Positions 1 to 4,784 of a stretch of 6,590 bases of DNA are shown piece by piece; position 1 is the first letter of the stretch; every line of letters begins with the position of its first letter. The DNA is from Candidatus Omnitrophota bacterium (lineage in GTDB: Bacteria; Omnitrophota; Gorgyraeia; Pluralincolimonadales; Pluralincolimonadaceae), in assembly GCA_020061685.1 (NCBI GenBank), contig JAGUXU010000054.1, positions 1-6,590 of the forward strand, in the 5' to 3' direction. The notes beneath the pieces are model-generated. The model did no database searches. It saw only the letters and a program-made list of their open reading frames with translations, and was not told where the DNA came from. The translations under genes and the position numbers were made by a program.

Positions 1-484
1 CAAAGATAAGTATCGTGTCGGTCAGCAGGAACGTCGCGTCAGGCACTTTCAGATCGTCCGGATTGCGCGACGGCAGGTCCTCAAAGAACCTTACTATATC
101 ATACCCCATAAATCCGACGAGCCCGCCGCAAAACCTCGGAAGCCCCTCTGTCGGGACGAACTTATACCTGCTGAGGATATCCTTCATCTCGGCAAGCGGG
201 TCCTCGGCTGTCATAAAGCGCCGCGTCCTGCCGCCTTCAGTGATCTCTATGTCCCTGCCCTTGCTCTGAAAGACCAGGGAGGGCCCGGAGCCCAAAAAAG
301 AGTACCGCGCGATCTTCTCTCCGCCTTCGACCGACTCAAGGAGGAACGAATAATCGCTCCTGTCTATCTTCATAAAGGCGGAGACCGGCGTCTCCAGGTC
401 CGCGGATATCTCCTTATAGACCGGAATGAGGTTTCCCTTTTTGGATAATTTTATGAATTCCTTTTTAGACGGTGTATAACTCAT
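1..484 (-). CDS. trpE: Anthranilate synthase component I, N-terminal part (3' end outside window)
   Basis: TrpE makes anthranilate from chorismate with ammonia supplied by the TrpG glutaminase, the first committed step to tryptophan in the cytoplasm. The frame is open from the ATG at 484 to the window edge, giving 161 residues. It begins MSYTPSKKEF, followed by NLIPVYKEISADLETPVSAF, the usual opening of the anthranilate synthase I N-terminal domain. FLLES near residue 47 followed by ARYSFLG matches the region that binds feedback tryptophan in characterised TrpE proteins, and GGLVGFMGYD near residue 122 is also typical. The chorismate-binding catalytic domain lies outside. The start is well placed because the family motifs begin within 20 residues of it. 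The start codon overlaps the hisI stop by 4 bases and has an A/T-rich leader with no Shine-Dalgarno sequence, so translation probably depends on ribosomes finishing hisI. A PabB or other chorismate-utilising paralogue cannot be fully excluded from the N-terminus alone, but the LLES region favours TrpE. Confidence 0.93.
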   Translation of the reverse strand, partial: MSYTPSKKEFIKLSKKGNLIPVYKEISADLETPVSAFMKIDRSDYSFLLESVEGGEKIARYSFLGSGPSLVFQSKGRDIEITEGGRTRRFMTAEDPLAEMKDILSRYKFVPTEGLPRFCGGLVGFMGYDIVRFFEDLPSRNPDDLKVPDATFLLTDTILIF

Positions 485-870
485 TTTTTGTATATTTTTT
501 CGGGATCAAAGATCTTCTTACCCGAGACCTGTATGTTCCCTTTCTTATCTTTCAGTTTGCGGTAAAAGCAGGAACGGTAGCCGGTATGGCAGGCTCCGCC
601 TATCTGCTGCACCTTCACGAGAAGGCAGTCCGCGTCGCAGTCAAAGCGTATCTCTTTGACCTTCTGTATGTGGCCTGAGGTCTCGCCCTTAAGCCACAAT
701 TTCTTCCTTGAACGCGAATAGAAATGCGCCCTGCCGGTAGAAAGTGTCCTCTTTACGGCCTCATCGTTCATAAACGCCACCATAAGGACCTCGTTGGTCT
801 TATAGTCCTGTATGACGGCCGGTATAAGCCCGTTCCCGTCAAACTTAAGATTAGCGATGAAATTTCTCAT
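481..870 (-). CDS. hisI: Phosphoribosyl-AMP cyclohydrolase, monofunctional
   Basis: HisI hydrolyses the adenine ring of phosphoribosyl-AMP to give ProFAR, the third step of histidine synthesis. The 129-residue protein is a complete stand-alone cyclohydrolase. FDCDADC at residues 76-82 carries the three Asp magnesium ligands (77, 79, 81) and the first zinc Cys (78). GGACHTGYRSC at 91-101 supplies the other two zinc Cys (94 and 101). The 16- and 7-residue spacings match the archaeal HisI structure. The WLKGETSGH motif at 59-67 is also present. There is no C-terminal HisE (phosphoribosyl-ATP pyrophosphohydrolase) domain, which enterobacterial HisI carries, so HisE must be a separate gene elsewhere. 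The protein ends IFDPEKIYKK, typical of single-domain forms. Its ATG overlaps the hisF stop by 4 bases and its stop overlaps the trpE start by 4 bases. Confidence 0.98.
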   Translation of the reverse strand: MRNFIANLKFDGNGLIPAVIQDYKTNEVLMVAFMNDEAVKRTLSTGRAHFYSRSRKKLWLKGETSGHIQKVKEIRFDCDADCLLVKVQQIGGACHTGYRSCFYRKLKDKKGNIQVSGKKIFDPEKIYKK

Positions 871-1622
871 ATCCTGACCGCGACTCCTTTTTTACGCAGA
901 TATTCTTTCGTTTCCTTTATCGTAAATTCCCTGAAATGGAATATAGACGCCGCGAGCGCCGCGTCCGCCTTGCCTTTGGTTAGCGCTTCATAAAGATGCT
1001 TTAATGTCCCTGCCCCGCCAGAGGCGATAACCGGTATGCCGACCGCATCGGAGACCGCTCTGGTCAATTCCAGATCATATCCTTTCTTCGTGCCGTCGCG
1101 GTCCATAGACGTAAGAAGTATCTCGCCGGCTCCCCGCTTCTGGGCCTCTTTAGCCCATTTGACCGCGTCTTTTCCCGTAGGGGTCCTCCCGCCGTGCGTA
1201 TAGACCCCCCAAGCCTTGCCTTTACGCTTGGCGTCTATCGCGACGACTATGCATTGTTCGCCGAATCTCCCCGCGGCCTCGGAGATGAGCCCCGGATTTT
1301 TTACCGCGGCCGTATTTATCGATACCTTGTCCGCTCCAGCCTTCAATAGCCTGCGGATATCGGCTATATTCCTGATGCCGCCACCCACGGTCAAAGGCAT
1401 AAATACCTTCTCTGCCGTCCGCCTTACGACCTCAAGCATCGTGTCCCTGTCCTCAAAACTGGCGGTGATATCAAGGAAGACCAGCTCATCCGCCCCTTCT
1501 TTCTCGTAGAAAGAGGCGTTGGATACCGGGTCCCCCGCGTCCCGCAGATCAAGGAACCTGACTCCCTTTACGACGCGCCCGTCTTTGACGTCCAGACAGG
1601 GGATTATTCTTTTTGCGAGCAT
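867..1622 (-). CDS. hisF: Imidazole glycerol phosphate synthase, cyclase subunit
   Basis: HisF is the (beta/alpha)8-barrel cyclase that, with ammonia channelled from HisH, turns PRFAR into imidazole glycerol phosphate and AICAR. The 251-residue protein starts MLAKRIIPCLDVKDGRVVKG, the family signature, and has the two catalytic aspartates at D11 and D130 (VVAIDAKR), the same positions as in the Thermotoga enzyme. Phosphate-binding loops are visible at TVGGGIR (78-84), TSMDRDG (171-177) and IASGGAG (199-205). The half-barrel symmetry shared with HisA shows in the repeated GGG/GG loop motifs. The start lies 19 bases inside the end of hisA. The stretch upstream (GAAAGAAG, 10 bases before the ATG) is only a weak ribosome site, so coupling to hisA translation is likely. 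The partner hisH lies two genes upstream, across hisA. Confidence 0.99.
   Translation of the reverse strand: MLAKRIIPCLDVKDGRVVKGVRFLDLRDAGDPVSNASFYEKEGADELVFLDITASFEDRDTMLEVVRRTAEKVFMPLTVGGGIRNIADIRRLLKAGADKVSINTAAVKNPGLISEAAGRFGEQCIVVAIDAKRKGKAWGVYTHGGRTPTGKDAVKWAKEAQKRGAGEILLTSMDRDGTKKGYDLELTRAVSDAVGIPVIASGGAGTLKHLYEALTKGKADAALAASIFHFREFTIKETKEYLRKKGVAVRI
884..890 (-). promoter_or_regulatory. Distant ribosome binding site of hisI
   Basis: AAAGGAG on the minus strand is a strong Shine-Dalgarno match but lies 13 bases before the hisI ATG, inside the last hisF codons. The same long spacing is seen at hisA, which also starts in an ATGA overlap. Confidence 0.5.
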
Positions 1623-2335
1623 ACTCTATTGGCTTCTTTCAGTATTATCTTTGAATCATACAGGGCGCGTCCGACTATCACGCCGATGATCTCTTTCCTG
1701 TCGTATTCTTTCAATATCCTGAGGTCCGCTATTGACGATATCCCGCCCGAGACTATCATATCTATCTCCACCTCTTTTAAGAATTTCAATATGTTCTCGA
1801 AGCCGGGCCCCTGCAGCGTCCCGTCCCTTGAGATATCGGTATATTCGACCGTCTTTACGCCTATCTTCTTTATGCGCTCGGCGAAATCAACGGCCTTGAT
1901 GTCCGTAGGGTTCACCCAGCCCTTTGTCTGGAGATAACCGTCCCTTATATCAAGGCTCACCATTATCTTCTCGCCGTATCTGTCGACCGCCTTCTTCAGG
2001 AACTCCTCATCCTCGCAGGCCTTTGTTCCCAATATAGCGTATGAAGCGCCGGCGTTGACTATGGTCCTTAATTCGGAGTCTGTCCTTATGCCGCCGCCCA
2101 CCTCGACAGGGATGTCGACGGAAGCGGTGATCTTCCTTACCCAGTTGAGGTTCTTTAATTTTCCTTCCAGCGCGCCGTCCAGATCGACCACATGAAGGCG
2201 TTTGGCGCCTTCGCTCTGCCACTTTAACGCGGTCTTGACCGGGTCGTTGGAATACACCGTCTCCTTGGAGAAGTCCCCCCTGAAGAGGCGCACCACCTTG
2301 CCGTCCCTTATGTCAACCGCCGGTATGACTATCAT
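1604..2335 (-). CDS. hisA: ProFAR isomerase (phosphoribosylformimino-AICAR-P isomerase)
   Basis: HisA catalyses the Amadori rearrangement of ProFAR to PRFAR, the fourth step of histidine synthesis, on a (beta/alpha)8 barrel. I place the start at the ATG at 2335, giving 243 residues that open MIVIPAVDIRDGKVVRL exactly as the family does. A start 41 codons further upstream is possible in frame but would add residues that only read through the antisense-like frame of hisH. Catalytic aspartates are D8 and D129 (SLDIRDG). Phosphate loops are EVGGGIRT (78-85), YTDISRDGT (165-173) and IVSGGISS (194-201). The ATG overlaps the hisH stop as ATGA, and the 3' end overlaps hisF by 19 bases. In actinobacteria a related enzyme, PriA, also does the TrpF reaction. 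I see no actinobacterial context here and cannot settle substrate range from sequence, although no trpF is present in the window. Confidence 0.97.
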   Translation of the reverse strand: MIVIPAVDIRDGKVVRLFRGDFSKETVYSNDPVKTALKWQSEGAKRLHVVDLDGALEGKLKNLNWVRKITASVDIPVEVGGGIRTDSELRTIVNAGASYAILGTKACEDEEFLKKAVDRYGEKIMVSLDIRDGYLQTKGWVNPTDIKAVDFAERIKKIGVKTVEYTDISRDGTLQGPGFENILKFLKEVEIDMIVSGGISSIADLRILKEYDRKEIIGVIVGRALYDSKIILKEANRVCSQKE

Positions 2336-2961
2336 AATCTCGCGTAATTCCTTAATATCTTCAATCCGAGCCTCTGGCTCTTTTCGGGATGGAACTGGGT
2401 CGCATAGATATTCTTCGACCAGACGACCGACGGAAATTCTATGCCATAATCCGTCCAAGCCGCGACACAGCCGTCATCGTCGGGTTCGGCGTAATACGAG
2501 TGCACGAAATACATATAAGAACCGTCGGGTATCCCCTTTAATAAAGGGCACTTGCCTTCGGATCTCAACCGGTTCCATCCCATATGCGGGATCTTCAGGG
2601 CGCCTTCACCCTCGCTGAGCGTAAGCGGCCTTCTCGGGAACCGTAATACGCGGCCTTTGATAAAACCCAAACCCTTGTTCCTGCCGCCTTCTTCGCTCTC
2701 GGAAAATATAAGTTGAAGTCCCAGGCAAAGGCCTAAAAACGGCTTACCGCTCTTTACGAACTTATTTATGGGCTCTATCAGCCGCCGCGCCCTTAATTCC
2801 CTCATCGCGTCTTTAAAGGCGCCGACGCCCGGCACGATCAGCTTATCGGCGCCGGAGACCGCCTTCGGGTCATCGGATACCTTGACCTTCCCGCCCACCT
2901 CTTCAAGCGCTTTGGAGACGCTCCGCAGGTTTCCCATCCCGTAATCTACAATGACTATCAT
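2332..2961 (-). CDS. hisH: Imidazole glycerol phosphate synthase, glutaminase subunit
   Basis: HisH is the class I glutamine amidotransferase that releases ammonia from glutamine and passes it to HisF. The 209-residue protein has the catalytic triad C79 (GLCLGLQ nucleophile elbow), H191 and E193 (QFHPEKS). It also has the N-terminal IVDYGMGN strand-loop, the VPGVGAF oxyanion-side loop, PHMGWN at 125-130 and FVHSYYA at 152-158. The family is usually near 200 residues. In E. coli the nucleophile-to-His distance is 101 residues and here it is 112. Much of the excess is a Pro/Ser/Gly/Glu-rich loop at about 110-121, just before LKIPHMGWN, encoded by DNA that can form a hairpin. The start overlaps the hisB stop as ATGA behind a good ribosome site, and the stop overlaps the hisA start the same way. 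Confidence 0.98.
   Translation of the reverse strand: MIVIVDYGMGNLRSVSKALEEVGGKVKVSDDPKAVSGADKLIVPGVGAFKDAMRELRARRLIEPINKFVKSGKPFLGLCLGLQLIFSESEEGGRNKGLGFIKGRVLRFPRRPLTLSEGEGALKIPHMGWNRLRSEGKCPLLKGIPDGSYMYFVHSYYAEPDDDGCVAAWTDYGIEFPSVVWSKNIYATQFHPEKSQRLGLKILRNYARL
2349..2354 (-). promoter_or_regulatory. Distant ribosome binding site of hisA
   Basis: TAAGGA on the minus strand is 13 bases before the ATG at 2335, longer than ideal. With the ATGA overlap it still favours this start over the in-frame ATG 41 codons upstream, and suggests reinitiation after hisH. Confidence 0.45.
2606..2624 (-). repeat. Imperfect hairpin-forming palindrome inside hisH
   Basis: On the minus-strand transcript TTACGCTCAGCGAGGGTGA can fold with a CTC/GAG inner stem, a three-base AGC loop, one G-G mismatch and an outer TTAC/GTGA stem that includes one G-U pair. 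It encodes residues 113-119 of HisH (LTLSEGE), in the loop that makes this protein longer than usual. It may be a degenerate palindromic element captured in frame, or chance. No second copy is seen in the window. Confidence 0.35.
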
Positions 2962-3566
2962 AACCTTCCTTTAGTTGACGGGATGCCTTTTACGCGCGGG
3001 TCTATCCTCGTGGCGTCGCAAAGAGCCCTCCCTAAACCTTTAAAGACGGCTTCAAGGACATGATGCAGGTCTTCGCCGCGGTACTCTATGTGAAGGTTTA
3101 TCCCCGCGCTCCTGACGAACGCCTCAAGGAATTGTTTCGCGTCGTTTAAGCTGTAGCTCTGCACGCTATAGATCACGGGAGGTATAGGGCTGCCTTGCCG
3201 TCTCATATGAAGCGAGGGCCGGCCGCTTATGTCCAATGCCACGCGCGCAAGCGCCTCCTCCATCGGTATTGCCACATCCTTTGAACCGAAACGCCTGATT
3301 CCTCTTTTCGCACCGAGGGCCTTGGCGAAGGCCTCGCCTAAGGCGATACCCACATCCTCGTTCGTGTGATGTATGTCGACGGCTAGGTCGCCTTTCGCCA
3401 TGACCTTCAGGTCAAAAGGCCCGTGTTTCGAGAATAACGTCAGCATGTGGTCGAGGAAACCGACGCCCGTGTAGATACGGTATTTGCCCGTGCCGTCAAG
3501 GTTCAGTTCGACCGTGACATCCGTCTCACTCGTCTTTCTTTTGTGTTTGACGATCCTTTTTTTCAT
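2958..3566 (-). CDS. hisB: Imidazoleglycerol-phosphate dehydratase, monofunctional
   Basis: HisB removes water from imidazole glycerol phosphate to give imidazole acetol phosphate. The 202-residue protein is the single-domain form. It has no N-terminal HAD phosphatase such as the enterobacterial HisB carries, so histidinol phosphatase must lie elsewhere. Visible motifs are GVGFLDHML (34-42), the metal-binding DIHHTNEDVG (64-73) with H66, H67 and E70, IPMEEALARVALDISGRP (100-117), LHHVLEAVFKGLGRAL (167-182) with H168, H169 and E172, and the C-terminal IPSTKGRL. The segment 121-150 between the two halves departs from the usual F/Y-D-T-x-L-V-x-x-F-F pattern, reading YSLNDAKQFLEAF instead. The start abuts the hisD stop with no gap, behind an AAGGTGAGG ribosome site. 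The stop overlaps hisH by 4 bases. Confidence 0.98.
   Translation of the reverse strand: MKKRIVKHKRKTSETDVTVELNLDGTGKYRIYTGVGFLDHMLTLFSKHGPFDLKVMAKGDLAVDIHHTNEDVGIALGEAFAKALGAKRGIRRFGSKDVAIPMEEALARVALDISGRPSLHMRRQGSPIPPVIYSVQSYSLNDAKQFLEAFVRSAGINLHIEYRGEDLHHVLEAVFKGLGRALCDATRIDPRVKGIPSTKGRL
2964..2972 (-). promoter_or_regulatory. Ribosome binding site of hisH
   Basis: AAAGGAAGG on the minus strand, in the last hisB codons, places an AAAGGA core 5 bases before the hisH ATG. It is one of the clearest sites in the operon and fixes the start at 2961. Confidence 0.72.
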
Positions 3567-4784
3567 TCAAAACCTCACCTTAATGGACTCCATGTGTTTA
3601 GTGAGGCCCTCGAGCTTGGATATCTTCTCTATGGATCTCTTCGCCTTCTCGAGCGCCTTCTTGGAATACGAGATTATGTGCGATGACTTAACAAAATCAT
3701 CTATTCCCAGCCCGGAGAAGAAACGCGCCGTTCCCCCGGTCGGAAGGACATGGCTGGGGCCCGCGACATAATCGCCTATCGCCGTCGGGGTATATTGCCC
3801 CAGGAATACGGCGCCGGCGTTCCTTATCTTCTTCAGACACTTCTGTGGATCCTTTACCATGATCTGAAGATGTTCCGGAGCAAGCCGGTTCACGATATCG
3901 CATGCCTCATCAAGGTTCTTCGCCAGGATGATATAGCCGCTGTCCACTTCCTTCTTCAATGTATTCGCGAGCGGTTTCGAGGTGGTAACTAATATAGAGA
4001 GGCCTCCGAAATGCTCGCTCTGCGCCTCGAGGTCTTTCGTCGCGAACAAAGGGTTCGTCGACCTGTTCGCGATTATCACGACCTCGGAAGGGCCGGCTAT
4101 CATATCTATATCGACGTAGCCGAAGACCTGCCTCTTCGCCTCCGTCACATAGGCGTTCCCGGGCCCGACTATCTTGTCCACCTTCGGGATGGTCTTCGTC
4201 CCGAAGGCGAGCGCCGCTATCGCCTGCGCCCCGCCCACCTTGTATATCTCATCGACCTTCAGCAGATTCGCGACCGCAAGGATGTGCGGGTCCACACTCT
4301 GGTATTTATTCGGCGGCGTGACCAAGACGATCGACTTCACGCCCGCCACCCGCGCCGGAAGGACGGTCATATAGACCGTGGATATAAGCGGCGCCGTCCC
4401 CGCGGGGACATAGATACCGACCCTCTCTATCGGCTGGTATTTCTCGCCGAGCATCACCCCGTCCTCATCGAGGACCCGCCAGGACTTCTTTATCTGTTTC
4501 TTATAAAATCTGGTGACGTTCTCCGTGATGTTCTTTAGTTCCGCGATGAAATCGGAATCGATATCCTGGAACGCGCCGCTCGTCTCGCTCTCGGTGACCT
4601 TTAGTTGCCTCGGCGCGAGTTTTACCTTATCGAACCTCCTGGTATATTTTATCAGCGCTTCATCGCCGTTGAACCGCACGTCCTCAATGATCTTGGAGAC
4701 GCTATCGGTGATGCGCTTCTTGCGGTTATTATACCTGTTGCATAATTTCTCAAATTCCTTGCTGCCTACCCTTACAAGTCTCAT
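3567..4784 (-). CDS. hisD: Histidinol dehydrogenase
   Basis: HisD is the zinc- and NAD-dependent enzyme that oxidises histidinol through histidinal to histidine, the last two steps. The 405-residue protein shows RVGIYVPAGTAPLIST (121-136), KVGGAQAIAALAFGT (182-196), KIVGPGNAYV (204-213) and MIAGPSEV (228-235). By comparison with E. coli HisD, the metal ligands are Q255, H258, D338 (GDY) and H397, and the catalytic pair is E304-H305 (APEHL). GPSHVLPTGGTARF (342-355) completes the set. It is shorter than the usual near-430 length. The gap maps between H258 and E304, where about 18 residues present in E. coli are missing. The metal-site motif reads QSEHF instead of the common QAEHD. The ATG at 4784 overlaps the alaS stop by 4 bases behind an AAAGGGA site, and the stop directly abuts hisB. 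Confidence 0.98.
   Translation of the reverse strand: MRLVRVGSKEFEKLCNRYNNRKKRITDSVSKIIEDVRFNGDEALIKYTRRFDKVKLAPRQLKVTESETSGAFQDIDSDFIAELKNITENVTRFYKKQIKKSWRVLDEDGVMLGEKYQPIERVGIYVPAGTAPLISTVYMTVLPARVAGVKSIVLVTPPNKYQSVDPHILAVANLLKVDEIYKVGGAQAIAALAFGTKTIPKVDKIVGPGNAYVTEAKRQVFGYVDIDMIAGPSEVVIIANRSTNPLFATKDLEAQSEHFGGLSILVTTSKPLANTLKKEVDSGYIILAKNLDEACDIVNRLAPEHLQIMVKDPQKCLKKIRNAGAVFLGQYTPTAIGDYVAGPSHVLPTGGTARFFSGLGIDDFVKSSHIISYSKKALEKAKRSIEKISKLEGLTKHMESIKVRF
3573..3581 (-). promoter_or_regulatory. Ribosome binding site of hisB
   Basis: AAGGTGAGG on the minus strand lies 6 bases before the hisB ATG, within the last codons of hisD. It supports the start at 3566, which abuts the hisD TGA. Confidence 0.7.

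Noticed and set aside
472..678. Plus-strand hydrophobic 68-codon frame opposite hisI and the trpE start
   Set aside because: Its composition follows from the antisense of the hisI zinc-motif region; no promoter or ribosome site supports it.
2336..2458. In-frame upstream extension of hisA by 41 codons
   Set aside because: It overlaps hisH, has no homology to HisA, and family alignment plus the ATGA overlap place the start at 2335.
2202..2618. Plus-strand open frame of 138 codons across the hisA/hisH junction
   Set aside because: It lies opposite two conserved genes and has basic, low-complexity composition with no recognisable domain.
3697..3903. Minus-strand short frame inside hisD as a possible frameshifted piece
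   Set aside because: hisD is intact in its own frame with all late motifs present, so this is only an alternative frame.
4011..4538. Plus-strand open frame of 175 codons opposite hisD
   Set aside because: It is antisense to well-conserved hisD codons, is extremely rich in Arg, Asp and Leu, shows no family motif and has no clear ribosome site. It is a frame shadow.
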